Shown: positions 51,502 to 60,615 of the stretch, piece by piece
How the letters are laid out: each line of letters opens with the position of its first letter
Position numbering within the stretch: the first letter of the stretch is position 1
Notes under the pieces: generated by a model
Database searches by the model: none
The model's input: only the letters and a program-made list of their open reading frames with translations
What the model was told of the DNA's origin: nothing
Program-made: the position numbers and the translations under genes
Assembly: GCA_963698085.1 (NCBI GenBank)
Contig: OY969122.1
Coordinates: 1,550,001-1,614,000 of the forward strand
Direction: 5' to 3'
DNA: 64,000 bases
Source: VRUE01 sp963698085
GTDB taxonomy: Bacteria > Actinomycetota > Thermoleophilia > Solirubrobacterales > 70-9

Positions 51502-52773
51502 ATGCTCGACCTGAAGCTGATCCGCTCCGACCCCGAGCGGGTCAAGATGGCGCTGGCGCGGCGCGGCGCGGCCGAGGACGTCGACACGCTGCTGCGCCTC
51601 GATGCGCGGCGGCGCGAGCTTTTGCCCGAAATCGAGAGTGCCCAGGCGGAGCGCAAGGCGCTGTCCAAGCAGATCGGCGAGGCGAAACAGCGCGGCGAGG
51701 ACGCCGAGGAGTCGATGGCGACCGTGGGGGGACTGAAGGAGCGGATCGAGAGCGGCAAGGCCGAGCTCGAGCAGGTTGAGGCCGAGCTTCAGCGGGTCGC
51801 CGCGGCGCTGCCCAACCTGCCCGATCCCGATGCCCCCGACGGGATGACGGAGGAGGACGCCGTCGTCCTGCGCGAGGTGGGGGAGCGGCCGAGCTTTGAC
51901 TTCGAGCCGCGCGACCACCTCGAGCTCGGCACCGAGCTCGGCTTGATCGACATGGAGTCCGCTGCACGACTCTCGGGCTCGCGCTTCGCCTACCTGAAGG
52001 GTGACCTTGTTCTGCTCGAGCTCGCCCTCGTCCGCTACGCCATCGACCTGGTCCGAGGAGAGGGGCACGAGCCGGTCGTGCCGCCGGTTCTGGTCCGCGA
52101 AGAGGCCCTCTACGGCACCGGCTTCCTGCCCGGCGACCGCGACCAGATATACGAGGTGCCTAAGGACGATCTGTTCTTGACCGGCACCTCGGAGGTCGCG
52201 CTGGCCGGGTTGCACGCCGATGAGATCCTCGAGGCCGAGCAGTTGCCGCTGCGCTACGCCGGCTTCTCGACCTGCTTCCGCCGCGAGGCCGGCGCCGCCG
52301 GCCGCGACACGCGCGGGATCTTCCGCGTCCACCAGTTCGACAAGGTTGAGATGTTCTCGTTCGTCGAGCCGTCAGAGTCGGCGGCCGAGCACGAGCGACT
52401 GCTGGCGATCGAGGAGCGCATCCTCACCGAGCTGGAGATCCCCTACCGGGTCGTCAACGTCGCCGCCGGCGACCTCGGCGCTCCCGCGGCGAAGAAGTAC
52501 GACTGCGAGGCGTGGGTTCCGAGCCAGGATCGCTACCGCGAGCTGACCTCCTGCTCGAATACCACCGATTTCCAGGCCCGTCGCCTCAGTTGTAGGTATC
52601 GCCCTGCCGATAACGAAGCAATTCGGGCTGTACACACGCTAAATGGGACGGCTGTAGCCGTGGGACGAACGATGATCGCTCTGATGGAGAACCGCCAGGA
52701 TCGGGAAGGTGGCTTTACGCTACCTAATATTCTGTATGCGTATGGCTGCCCTGAAAGGATTTCTGCAAGATGA
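51502..52773 (+). CDS. serS: Seryl-tRNA synthetase
   Basis: 423 residues, class II. N-terminal coiled-coil tRNA-binding arm (residues about 25-105), then motif 2 region FRREAGAAGRDTRGIFRVHQ and motif 3 GTAVAVGRTMIALMEN. All catalytic motifs are intact. From about 52570 to the end the DNA changes character: it is much less G+C-rich and its codons differ from the first 1070 bases. The downstream regulator start overlaps the stop (ATGA). Confidence 0.95.
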   Translation: MLDLKLIRSDPERVKMALARRGAAEDVDTLLRLDARRRELLPEIESAQAERKALSKQIGEAKQRGEDAEESMATVGGLKERIESGKAELEQVEAELQRVAAALPNLPDPDAPDGMTEEDAVVLREVGERPSFDFEPRDHLELGTELGLIDMESAARLSGSRFAYLKGDLVLLELALVRYAIDLVRGEGHEPVVPPVLVREEALYGTGFLPGDRDQIYEVPKDDLFLTGTSEVALAGLHADEILEAEQLPLRYAGFSTCFRREAGAAGRDTRGIFRVHQFDKVEMFSFVEPSESAAEHERLLAIEERILTELEIPYRVVNVAAGDLGAPAAKKYDCEAWVPSQDRYRELTSCSNTTDFQARRLSCRYRPADNEAIRAVHTLNGTAVAVGRTMIALMENRQDREGGFTLPNILYAYGCPERISAR

Positions 52774-53423
52774 GCGCCGGCGTCCGCGACGCTAAGCGCG
52801 TCGTCCTCTGCGACGACCACGAGATCGTCCGCGATGCGATCAAATCGCGGATGGTCAACTCGAACGCGCTGCAGATAGTCGGTGAGGCGTCGAACGGCCG
52901 CGACGTTGTTGATGTAGTCAAAGAACTCGAACCCGACGTCCTGATCATCGACGTCGAGCTGCCCAAACGCGATGGCATAGAGGCGACCAAGGAGGTGCTC
53001 AAGGTCCGGCCGCGGACCAAAGTGATCATCTTCACCGCGCACGCCCAGCCCGACCTGCTGGCGCTCGCCCTGCGCGCCGGCGCCTCCGGCTACGTCCTCA
53101 AGTCGGCGCCGGCCGAGGACATCGCCCGCGCGGTCAAAGCCGTCACCGGCGGTGGCACCTTCCTCGGCGGCGACTTCGCCGGCGGCAAGCCCTCGGAGGT
53201 GGAGAAACTGCTCGACCTCTCGCCCCGCGAGCGCCAGATCCTCGAGCTGCTCGCCGAGGGGCTGCGGGTGAAAGAGATCGCCGAGCGCCTCGGCCTTAGC
53301 CCGGCGACCGTGCACACGCACGTGCGCAACGCGATCGCCAAGCTCGAGGTCGATACGCGGACCGAGGCGGTCGCCCTCGCCGTGCGCTTCAGCTACCTGG
53401 GTGCGGGTGGAGGCGTCAAGTAG
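52770..53423 (+). CDS. NarL/LuxR-type response regulator
   Basis: 217 residues. Receiver domain with acid pair D15/D16, phosphoacceptor D61 and K111 (GYVLKSAPAE), then a LuxR-type HTH: LSPRERQILELLAEGLRVKE then IAERLGLSPATVHTHVRNAI. It activates or represses transcription when phosphorylated. The partner kinase is not adjacent. Its start overlaps the serS stop, so it may be co-transcribed with serS. Confidence 0.93.
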   Translation: MSAGVRDAKRVVLCDDHEIVRDAIKSRMVNSNALQIVGEASNGRDVVDVVKELEPDVLIIDVELPKRDGIEATKEVLKVRPRTKVIIFTAHAQPDLLALALRAGASGYVLKSAPAEDIARAVKAVTGGGTFLGGDFAGGKPSEVEKLLDLSPRERQILELLAEGLRVKEIAERLGLSPATVHTHVRNAIAKLEVDTRTEAVALAVRFSYLGAGGGVK

Positions 53424-53427
53424 GGAA

Positions 53428-53502
53428 GGGCGTGGGGTGATCCTTCCGAGCGCTATCCGGCTGCGCCGGTAGCGCCGCGCTCGGAACGACCACCCCACGC
53501 CC
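53428..53502. repeat. Palindromic element between NarL regulator and msrB
   Basis: 12-bp outer stem GGGCGTGGGGTG (53428-53439) with CACCCCACGCCC (53491-53502), an inner 10-bp stem TTCCGAGCGC (53444-53453) with GCGCTCGGAA (53477-53486), and a third small hairpin in the loop. It lies at the 3' ends of two convergent genes (53423 and 53545). Confidence 0.85.
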
Positions 53503-53544
53503 TCTTCTCGGCACCCGCCGCCGGGCGGGCAGGGGTGGCGCGCC

Positions 53545-53940
53545 CTACTCGCCGTCGAAGCTGAGCGCGCAGCCGTTGATGCAGTAGCGCTGCCCGCCCC
53601 GATCCGCTGGCCCGTCCTCGAAGACGTGCCCCAAGTGGGCGTCGCAGTGTTTGCAGACGACCTCAGTGCGTCGCATCATCAGGCTGTTGTCAGGTCGTAA
53701 CTCGACGTGTTCGAGGTTGACCGGCTCGGTGAAGCTGGGCCAGCCGGTGCCCGAGTCGAACTTGGTGTCGGAGGAGAACAGCTCGGCGCCGCAGCAGACA
53801 CAGCGGTACATCCCCTCGCTCTTCTCGTCGACGTAGGGGCCGGTGAAGGGGCGCTCGGTGGCGGCGTTGCGCGTTACCTCGTACTGCTCGGGGGTGAGCT
53901 GCTCGCGCCATTGCTCATCTGACTTGTTCACTTTCTCCAT
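53545..53940 (-). CDS. msrB: Peptide-methionine (R)-S-oxide reductase
   Basis: 131 residues from ATG 53940. MsrB fold with both zinc-binding CxxC pairs (CVCCGAELF and CKHCDAHLGH) and the catalytic cysteine in GGQRYCINGCALSF. It repairs oxidised methionine (R form) with thioredoxin. Stand-alone, without msrA nearby. It is divergent from the thioesterase across a branched palindrome. Confidence 0.95.
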   Translation of the reverse strand: MEKVNKSDEQWREQLTPEQYEVTRNAATERPFTGPYVDEKSEGMYRCVCCGAELFSSDTKFDSGTGWPSFTEPVNLEHVELRPDNSLMMRRTEVVCKHCDAHLGHVFEDGPADRGGQRYCINGCALSFDGE

Positions 53941-53954
53941 GGGCACAGGGTAGA

Positions 53955-54081
53955 GGGCGGTGGGGGTCACCTCGACAGTGCCCAAACCCCGCCGGAGGCG
54001 GGGTTGATGAGGAGCCGCTTCGCGGCGGGAATCACTCCGCGGTGCCGGGGGGAGGCACTGTCGAGGCGACCCCCGCCGCCC
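53955..54081. repeat. Branched palindromic element between divergent genes
   Basis: 28-bp outer arms (53955-53982 with 54054-54081), two mismatches, holding a 9-bp hairpin AACCCCGCC (53985-53993) with GGCGGGGTT (53997-54005) and another GCCGCTTCGCGGC near 54014-54026. It lies between the msrB and thioesterase starts, so it is in the shared promoter region. Confidence 0.87.
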
Positions 54082-54096
54082 ATACGATGCGCCGCT

Positions 54097-54882
54097 GTGG
54101 AAGAAGCGTTCTACGAGATAGCTGATGACGGGTTCGTTGCCACGGAGCTGACCAGAGGCCCCTGGGACCCCGGTGCGCAGCATGCTGGCCCACCGTCGGC
54201 GCTGCTCGGGCGGGAGATTGAGCTTGTCGATGGAGCTGAGGGGTTTCAGGTTGTTCGGGTCACGTTTGAGATTCTCAGGCCGGTGCCGATCGGGCCGGTT
54301 CGGGTTGAGGCTGAGGTGGTGCGGCCGGGGCGGAGTGTGCAGATGATCGAGGCCTCGCTCTCCGGTGAGGACGGGGAGTTGATGAGGGCTCGGGCGTGGC
54401 GTATTCGGACTCACGAGATCGAGATTCCTGACGATGTGCTCACCACGCCGGAGCCGCCGCTGGGGCCGGAGGAGGGCGGCAAACCCGAGTTCTTTTCCAC
54501 CGGCCAGTCGGTCGGCTACCACACGGCGATGGAGTGGCGGTCGGTTGGCGGCGGCTTCCGCGAGCCAGGCCCCGCGACGGTTTGGATGCGGATGGGCTGC
54601 CAGCTCGTCGCCGGGGAGGAGCCGACGCCGCTGCAGCGGACCCTGGTCGCCGCCGACGTCGGCAACGGGATCAGCGCGGTGCTCGACTGGGGCCGCTTCC
54701 TCTTCATCAACGTCGACCTCAGCGTCTACCTCGAGCGCATGCCCGAGGGCGAGTGGGTCTGCGTCGATGCCGTCACTCTGCCGCAGCGCAGCGGGGCCGG
54801 CACCGCCGAGTCGGTGCTCTCGGACGAGCGTGGCCGCATCGGCCGCGCAGCCCAAGCCCTTCTAATTGCCGAACGCAACTGA
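54097..54882 (+). CDS. Acyl-CoA thioesterase-like (hotdog) protein
   Basis: 261 residues from GTG 54097. Two tandem hotdog units: YEIADDGFVATELTRGPWDP then AGPPSALLGREIE, and a C-terminal copy with LVAADVGNGISAVLDWGRFL. The layout matches the TesB-like/actinobacterial acyl-CoA thioesterase family that hydrolyses acyl-CoA. The TGA stop overlaps the first bases of the palindrome at 54881-54930. The substrate chain length is unknown. Confidence 0.8.
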   Translation: MEEAFYEIADDGFVATELTRGPWDPGAQHAGPPSALLGREIELVDGAEGFQVVRVTFEILRPVPIGPVRVEAEVVRPGRSVQMIEASLSGEDGELMRARAWRIRTHEIEIPDDVLTTPEPPLGPEEGGKPEFFSTGQSVGYHTAMEWRSVGGGFREPGPATVWMRMGCQLVAGEEPTPLQRTLVAADVGNGISAVLDWGRFLFINVDLSVYLERMPEGEWVCVDAVTLPQRSGAGTAESVLSDERGRIGRAAQALLIAERN

Positions 54883-54930
54883 CGTGCCGGTGGATAGAGG
54901 TCCATATGGACCTCTATCCACCGGCACGTC
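54881..54930. repeat. Perfect 50-bp palindrome between convergent genes
   Basis: Fully self-complementary over all 50 bases, centred at 54905-54906 (CCATATGG). It provides the last bases of the thioesterase stop codon and the whole stop codon of the opposing MFS gene (TAG at 54914-54916, minus strand). A diverged copy lies in nuoD (46753-46802). Confidence 0.95.
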
Positions 54931-56101
54931 CACCGGCAAACGCAGGGCGACGGCGGGGGACCGCGAAGGCGATAGTCGCCACGGCGACGAGGGCGATCGC
55001 CGCCGAGAAGAGGAAGGCGCCCTCGTAGTTGGTTAGTGCCGCCGCCAAGCCAGCCAGCGGCGCGCCGAAGCCGATGCCGGCGTCGAAGAAGGCGGTGAAG
55101 GTGCCCAGGGCCGCGCCGCGCCGCGTCTCGGACACGCGGCCGACGACGATCAGCGAGAGCGAGGGATAGAGCAGCGAGAAGGCGGCGCCCATCGCCAGGG
55201 CGCCGGCGATCGCGACGCCGAGGCTGTGGGCCAGCCCCATCGTCGCCAGGCCGACGGCCTCGACGACCGCGGCGGCGATCGCCACGCGAAGCGGACCTAC
55301 ACGGTCGGGCAGATCGCCGCCGACCAGCCTGGTGAGGACGACCATCGTCGCGAAGACTCCGAACACCACGGCGCCGTGCCCAACCCCACGCGCATCGAGG
55401 TGGAGGACGACGAAGGAGGCGACGGTCGCGTAGCCGAGCGAGGCGAGGGCGAGCGCGGTCCCCGGCCGGATTGCCTCGCGGGCGATCAGTGGGTGGTGCT
55501 CGTCCTCGGCGGGCTTGGGGTGGAACGGGTCGGGCAGCCGCAATGCGATCAGCGCCCCGACCAGCGGCGCGGCCCCGGCGAAGATCCAGACCGACGTGTA
55601 GCCGGACGCCCCCAGTAGCAGCTCGCCCACCAGCGGCCCAATGCTGAGCCCGGACCAGACGGAAAGCCCGTAGAGGCCAATGACCCGCCCGCGTCGCTCC
55701 GGCGGCGCAATGTCGACGATCCAGGCCGAGCCGGCGGTGAAGACGGTGCCCTCGCCGGCTCCGAGCAGAAGCCGGGCGAAGATCAATCCCGGAATGCCCA
55801 GCGGCAACAGGTAGAGGAAGCCGGCGACGGCGACGAGGGAGGAGCCGAGTAGGACGGTCGACTTGCGGCCGCGGCGGTCGGCGAGGCGACCGGCAAAGGG
55901 ACGCAGGAGGAGACCGGTCACGGCGTAGGAGCCGATGACGATGCCGACGGCGATGTCGCCCTCGCCGAGCGGGCCGTGCACGTAGCGCGGCAGCACCGGC
56001 AGCACCGCTCCGACCGCGAGCAGGCCGGAGAAGGTGACGGCGAAGACCCCGGCGAACGCCACGCCGGGCCGCGCCACCGCCGACCGTCTGCCCTGGGTCA
56101 T
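54914..56101 (-). CDS. Major facilitator superfamily exporter
   Basis: 395 residues, about 12 helices. MFS signature between helices 2 and 3 visible as GRLADRRGRKSTVLLGSSLV, with a repeat-related GDLPDRVGPLRVAIAAAV in the second half. Resembles drug/sugar exporters of the DHA1 type. The C-terminal residues AFAGGRAGG are coded by the edge of a palindrome. It overlaps the HAD gene by four bases (co-transcribed, HAD upstream). Confidence 0.85.
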   Translation of the reverse strand: MTQGRRSAVARPGVAFAGVFAVTFSGLLAVGAVLPVLPRYVHGPLGEGDIAVGIVIGSYAVTGLLLRPFAGRLADRRGRKSTVLLGSSLVAVAGFLYLLPLGIPGLIFARLLLGAGEGTVFTAGSAWIVDIAPPERRGRVIGLYGLSVWSGLSIGPLVGELLLGASGYTSVWIFAGAAPLVGALIALRLPDPFHPKPAEDEHHPLIAREAIRPGTALALASLGYATVASFVVLHLDARGVGHGAVVFGVFATMVVLTRLVGGDLPDRVGPLRVAIAAAVVEAVGLATMGLAHSLGVAIAGALAMGAAFSLLYPSLSLIVVGRVSETRRGAALGTFTAFFDAGIGFGAPLAGLAAALTNYEGAFLFSAAIALVAVATIAFAVPRRRPAFAGGRAGG

Positions 56102-56883
56102 CGCAGTAACGCCGGGAGGTCGTCAATCACGTAGTCGGGAGGTGGCGTTGCGGCCTCAGCCTCGGCTCGCGTGCAGGCGCCGGTGAGGACGAGCACCGTT
56201 GTCAGCCCGGCCCGTCGCCCGCCCTCGATGTCAGAGGCTATGCGGTCGCCGACGATCGCCACCCGGCTGGCTTTCGGGATCAGCGCCCGTGCCTGGTCGA
56301 AGAGGTGGGGCTCGGGCTTGCCACCCGTCACGGCACGCTTCCCAGAAGCGGTCTCCACGGCCGCGAGGGTTGCGCCGGTGCCCGGCCAGGCGCCGCCCGG
56401 CATCGGCAGCGTCGGGTCGCGGCTGGTTCCGAACAGCGCCGCCCCGGCTTGCAGAGCGCGGGTCGCGGTCAGCAACTCCGCGTAGTCGAACTCTTGGTGG
56501 GCGGAGACCACAACTGCGTCGGCAGACTGCGCGGCGTCACCGTCGAGCAGTTCCAGCCCAGCCGCCGCGACCGTCTCCTTGAAGCCGGGCGCTCCGATTA
56601 CGAAGGCGGTACCGCCGGGCCCGACTTGCTCCGCGGCCAGCTCCGCGGTCACGACTCCTCCGGTGAGGACGCGGTTGCCGGCAATCTCGATTCCAGCATC
56701 GCGCAGTCGAGCGGCATAGGCGGCGGGCTGTTTCACGGAGTTGTTGGTGACGAAGACGATCTCCGTCCCGTCCGCGAGTAGCTTTGCCAGGGTCTCGACG
56801 GCCCCAGGCACCATCTCCCGCCCGACCCAGACGACCCCGTCGAGATCGATCAGCAACCCGTCGAATTCATCCGCTAGCGCCAT
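56098..56883 (-). CDS. HAD-superfamily (IIA, NagD-like) phosphatase
   Basis: 261 residues from ATG 56883. HAD motif I is GLLIDLDGVVWVG (nucleophile and acid Asp), then VFVTNNSV (motif II), K in TGGKPEPHLF, and GDRIASDIEGGRRAGL (motif IV). This is the NagD/4-nitrophenylphosphatase-like class with a C2 cap. Dephosphorylates a small sugar or nucleotide phosphate. Possible operon with the MFS exporter. Confidence 0.9.
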   Translation of the reverse strand: MALADEFDGLLIDLDGVVWVGREMVPGAVETLAKLLADGTEIVFVTNNSVKQPAAYAARLRDAGIEIAGNRVLTGGVVTAELAAEQVGPGGTAFVIGAPGFKETVAAAGLELLDGDAAQSADAVVVSAHQEFDYAELLTATRALQAGAALFGTSRDPTLPMPGGAWPGTGATLAAVETASGKRAVTGGKPEPHLFDQARALIPKASRVAIVGDRIASDIEGGRRAGLTTVLVLTGACTRAEAEAATPPPDYVIDDLPALLR

Positions 56884-56936
56884 GCGGCGGCCCAGGCTAT
56901 TGGCCCCCGGCCAATGAGATCGATACGGTGCGCGCC

Positions 56937-57668
56937 ATGAGCCAGAACGGGCAGGTGGTGACCGCAACGGACGTCTCGCGCCGCTACGGCGAGGGCGAGG
57001 CGGCGGTCGACGCGCTGGTCGGGGTCAGCACCGGCTTCGAGACGGGCCGCTTCACCGCGATCATGGGTCCATCGGGGTCGGGCAAGTCGACCCTGATGCA
57101 CATCCTCGCCGGTCTCGACAAGCCGACCTCGGGCACGGTCGTCCTCGATGGGGAGGAGATCACCAGCCTCGACGACGGCGCCCTGACCAAGCTGCGCCGC
57201 GACAAGCTCGGCTTCGTCTTTCAGTTCTTTAACCTCTTGCCGGTCCTCACCGCCGAGGAGAACCTCGTGCTGCCGCTCTCGATCGCCGGCCGCAAGCCCG
57301 ACGCCGCCTGGTTGGACCAGCTGGTCCGCACCGTCGGCCTCGAGGATCGCCGCACCCACCGTCCTTCCGAGCTCTCCGGCGGCCAGCAGCAGCGGGTTGC
57401 GGTCGCCCGGGCCCTGGTCTCCAAACCGGCCGTCGTCTTCGCCGACGAGCCGACCGGAAACCTCGACTCGAAAGCCAGCGCCGACGTGCTGCGCCTGCTG
57501 CGGCAGGCAGTAGACGAGTTCGGCCAGACGGTGATCATGGTCACCCACGACCCGGCCGCCGCCGCCCACGCCGATCGCCTGATCACGCTCCGCGACGGCA
57601 GGCTCGTCCACGACGCCGCCCCTGGCTCGACCGACGAGGTGATCGAGCTGATGAAGACGATCGACTAG
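56937..57668 (+). CDS. ABC transporter ATP-binding protein (MacB/LolD type)
   Basis: 243 residues from ATG 56937. Walker A GPSGSGKST, signature LSGGQQQRVAVARAL, Walker B VVFADEPTG and switch His VTHDPAA. The Q-loop is FVFQFFNLLPVLTAEENLVL, which is typical of the MacB/LolD branch. It acts with the FtsX-like permease encoded seven bases downstream. Confidence 0.94.
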   Translation: MSQNGQVVTATDVSRRYGEGEAAVDALVGVSTGFETGRFTAIMGPSGSGKSTLMHILAGLDKPTSGTVVLDGEEITSLDDGALTKLRRDKLGFVFQFFNLLPVLTAEENLVLPLSIAGRKPDAAWLDQLVRTVGLEDRRTHRPSELSGGQQQRVAVARALVSKPAVVFADEPTGNLDSKASADVLRLLRQAVDEFGQTVIMVTHDPAAAAHADRLITLRDGRLVHDAAPGSTDEVIELMKTID

Positions 57669-57675
57669 TCGACAG

Positions 57676-60225
57676 GTGACCGGCCTCGCCCTCAAGAGCC
57701 TCTGGGCGCGCCGCATCCGCGCCCTGACGACGATCCTCGCGGTGGTGATCGGTGTCGCCTTCGTCGCCGGCACCTACATCCTCACCGACACGACCTTCGC
57801 CGCCTTCGACGAAATCTTCGAAGACTCGCTGGCGAAGACGAGCGTCGTGATCACGACGAAGGAAGAGGTTCGGCAGGAAACCGGCGAGGTGCCGAGCTTC
57901 AGCGCCGCGGTGCTGCCGAAGGTGAAGCGGGTGCAGGGGGTGAAGCTGGCGAGCGGCCAGATCTTCACGCCGGGGGCCTTCTTCGATGCTAAGAACGAGG
58001 AAATAGGCACCCAGTTCGCGCCCAAGTTCATCACCTCGGTGCTGCCGGAGGAGCTCGAAACGCAGACCTACGTCGAGGGCCGCCCGCCACGCGACGCCAA
58101 GGAGGCCTCGCTCGATCAGAGCGCCGCTGAAGAGGCGGGCATCGGAATCGGCGACACGCTCAAGCTCGCTTCGGTCGAACGCGTCGTCTCCTACCGCATC
58201 GTCGGCCTGACCAAGCTCGGCGAAGCATCGTGGGGCGGCGCGAGCATCGCTGGGCTGATCTTGCCCGAGGCGCAGCGGATTACCGACAAGCGCGGCGAAT
58301 TCGACCAAATCCTGGTTGCCGCCGACGAGGGCGCCTCCGAAACCGCCCTGCAGCGCCGGATCCAGGCGGTCACCCCCGCCTCGCTGCTGGTCGAGACCGC
58401 CAAGCAGAATGCCGAACGGAACTCCGATCAGATCCGTGAAGACATTGGCTTTCTGCGGATCGCGCTGCTGGTCTTCGCTTTCGTCGCCCTCTTCGTCGGG
58501 GCCTTTCTGATCTTCAACACTTTCTCGATCACCGTCGCCCAGCGGATCAGGGAGTTCGGCATGCTGCGCACGCTCGGCGCCAGCCGAGGCCAGATTCTTG
58601 GTTCGGTCGTGGTCGAGGCGCTGGCGATCGGCGTGCTCGGTGCGCTGCTCGGCCTGGCCGGCGGCTACGCGATCGCCGTCGGCCTCAACGGGCTTTTCGT
58701 CGCGCTCGGCATCGACCTGCCGACCACCTCCCTGGTGACGGAGACCCGTACGATCGTCGTCTCGTTGCTGATCGGGATCGGCGTGACCTTGGTCTCGTCC
58801 TTCGTCCCGGCCCTGCGGGCGACCCGGGTGCCACCGATCGCCGCCCTGCTGGCGCTGGAGTTGCCGCAGAGCCGCCGCCGTGGCCTCGTCGTCGCGGCGC
58901 TTGCTGTATTGCTTGGGATCGCCGGGCTGGCAATGGTCCTGGCCGGACTCTTCGGCAGCGCCAGCGGCGGCAGCGCCGCCGGGCTGATGGGAGCGGGAGC
59001 GGTCGCCGTCCTGCTCGGCGTCTCGCTGTTCAGCCCCCGCCTGGTGCGCCCGCTCGCCTCCCTCACCGGCCGGCCGCTGGAGATGTTGCGCCGTCTTACT
59101 GGCCGCCTCGCCCGCGAGAACACGCAGCGCAACCCAGCTCGCACCGCTGTCACTGCGGCGGCGCTGATGATCGGTCTTGCCGTCGTTGTCTTCGTCACCG
59201 TCTTCGCCGCCGGGATCAAGAGCTCGATCGCGACCGCGGTCGACGAGAGCTTTCAGGGCGAGCTGGTGCTGCAGAACTCCGACGGCTTCTCACCGATCTC
59301 GCCGCGCGCCGCCGACGCCGCCCGTCAGGTGCCCGGCGTCGCGTTGGTCTCGACGGTGCGCGCCGCGCAGGCAAAAGTGTTGGATGGGGGAGGCAAAAAG
59401 CGCGTCTCGGCGCTTGCCCCCGACGCTGGCGCCGTGCTGACGATCGACTGGACCGAAGGCGGGCCGGAGGCGCTGCGCGGGCTCACCGACAGCGAGGTGA
59501 TCGTCGACAAGTCCCTTGCCTCCGACAACGATCTCGAGCGAGGGGACAAGGTGGGCTTCTTGACTCAGATCGGGGCGCGGCCCGAGCTCACGGTCGTCGG
59601 CGAGTTCGAAGACAAGGCGGAACTGTTCGGCTCGGCGATCGTCACCCAAGGCCTGATGGCGCGGGCCTTCGACCAGAAGGACGACGTCCTCGACTTCGTC
59701 AAGCTGGCGCCGGGCGCGAACGCCACGGCGGTTCAGGGTCGCCTGGTGGCGGCGATGGACCGCGAGTTCCCGGTTGTCGAGGTGCGCAACCAGCAGGAAT
59801 TGAAGGAAAACCAGGAAGAACAGATCAACCAGCTGCTCGGCCTGATCTACGCCTTGCTGGCGCTGGCGGTGATCGTCTCCCTCTTCGGCATCGCCAACAC
59901 GCTGGCGCTCTCGATCCACGAGCGCACGCGAGAGCTCGGCATGCTGCGGGCGATCGGCATGTCGCGGCGCCAGGTGCGGACGATGATTCGCTACGAGGCG
60001 GTGATCACGGCGCTGATCGGGGCGTTGCTGGGGATGGTGATAGGGGTGATCTTCGCGGCGCTGATCGCGCAGCCGCTGAAGGACGAAGGCTTTGCGCTCT
60101 CCTATCCGGTCGGGCAATTGCTCGTACTTCTGGTCTTTGCTGCCCTCGCTGGCGTCCTCGCTGCGATCCCGCCGGCCCGCCGCGCCTCGCGACTGGATGT
60201 GCTCCGCGCACTGCAGTACGAGTGA
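57676..60225 (+). CDS. FtsX-like ABC transporter permease, duplicated
   Basis: 849 residues from a GTG. It has two FtsX-type modules, each with one N-terminal helix, a periplasmic MacB-like domain and three C-terminal helices: FGMLRTLGASRGQILGSVVV and ELGMLRAIGMSRRQVRTMIR are the coupling-helix motifs. As the single permease of the pair it probably forms a dimer with the ATPase. Such systems move lipids, lipoproteins or peptides out of the membrane. The TGA stop lies in the arm of a hairpin. Confidence 0.9.
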   Translation: MTGLALKSLWARRIRALTTILAVVIGVAFVAGTYILTDTTFAAFDEIFEDSLAKTSVVITTKEEVRQETGEVPSFSAAVLPKVKRVQGVKLASGQIFTPGAFFDAKNEEIGTQFAPKFITSVLPEELETQTYVEGRPPRDAKEASLDQSAAEEAGIGIGDTLKLASVERVVSYRIVGLTKLGEASWGGASIAGLILPEAQRITDKRGEFDQILVAADEGASETALQRRIQAVTPASLLVETAKQNAERNSDQIREDIGFLRIALLVFAFVALFVGAFLIFNTFSITVAQRIREFGMLRTLGASRGQILGSVVVEALAIGVLGALLGLAGGYAIAVGLNGLFVALGIDLPTTSLVTETRTIVVSLLIGIGVTLVSSFVPALRATRVPPIAALLALELPQSRRRGLVVAALAVLLGIAGLAMVLAGLFGSASGGSAAGLMGAGAVAVLLGVSLFSPRLVRPLASLTGRPLEMLRRLTGRLARENTQRNPARTAVTAAALMIGLAVVVFVTVFAAGIKSSIATAVDESFQGELVLQNSDGFSPISPRAADAARQVPGVALVSTVRAAQAKVLDGGGKKRVSALAPDAGAVLTIDWTEGGPEALRGLTDSEVIVDKSLASDNDLERGDKVGFLTQIGARPELTVVGEFEDKAELFGSAIVTQGLMARAFDQKDDVLDFVKLAPGANATAVQGRLVAAMDREFPVVEVRNQQELKENQEEQINQLLGLIYALLALAVIVSLFGIANTLALSIHERTRELGMLRAIGMSRRQVRTMIRYEAVITALIGALLGMVIGVIFAALIAQPLKDEGFALSYPVGQLLVLLVFAALAGVLAAIPPARRASRLDVLRALQYE

Positions 60226-60321
60226 GGCCGCGTAGCCGGCGCATATCGGCGTCCTCGGTCGCTCGCGTGCAGAGCACGCCACGCCCCCTGCGTCCTTGAT
60301 CTGCTTGACTACGCGGCCTCA
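60223..60321. repeat. Hairpin element between convergent ABC permease and csoR
   Basis: TGAGGCCGCGTAG (60223-60235) pairs with CTACGCGGCCTCA (60309-60321), a 13-bp stem that starts with the permease stop codon and ends next to the csoR stop. The interior holds GCGTGCAGAGCACGC, a small hairpin, and the 20-mer shared with 8445-8464. Confidence 0.82.
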
Positions 60322-60615
60322 CTATCCATGGCGGAGGAGGCGCCGGACGGCGCCCATCAGCTCCTCCGTACGGTCCGCCTGTTGGTCCTCGGGCGCGCCG
60401 ACGACGCAGTGCGCGGCGTGGTCTGAGAGCAGCTCGAGCGCGACCTTGTCGAGCGCAGCCTGGATCGCGGTGACCTGGGTGACGACGTCGATGCAGTAGC
60501 GATTCTCCTCGACCATCCGCTCGACGCCGCGCACCTGGCCCTCGATCCGTCGCAGGCGCTTCAGTACCGCGTCCTTTTCCTGGCTGTAGCCGCGGGTCTC
60601 GCTTGGGGCGCTCAT
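60322..60615 (-). CDS. csoR: CsoR-family copper-sensing repressor
   Basis: 97 residues, four-helix DUF156/CsoR fold. The Cu(I) ligand set C-H-C is present: C41 (NRYCIDV), H66 and C70 (DHAAHC). CsoR binds GC-rich palindromic operators and releases them on Cu(I) binding. Overlaps the preceding membrane-protein gene by four bases; a likely operator lies upstream of that gene, so it autoregulates the pair. Confidence 0.9.
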   Translation of the reverse strand: MSAPSETRGYSQEKDAVLKRLRRIEGQVRGVERMVEENRYCIDVVTQVTAIQAALDKVALELLSDHAAHCVVGAPEDQQADRTEELMGAVRRLLRHG

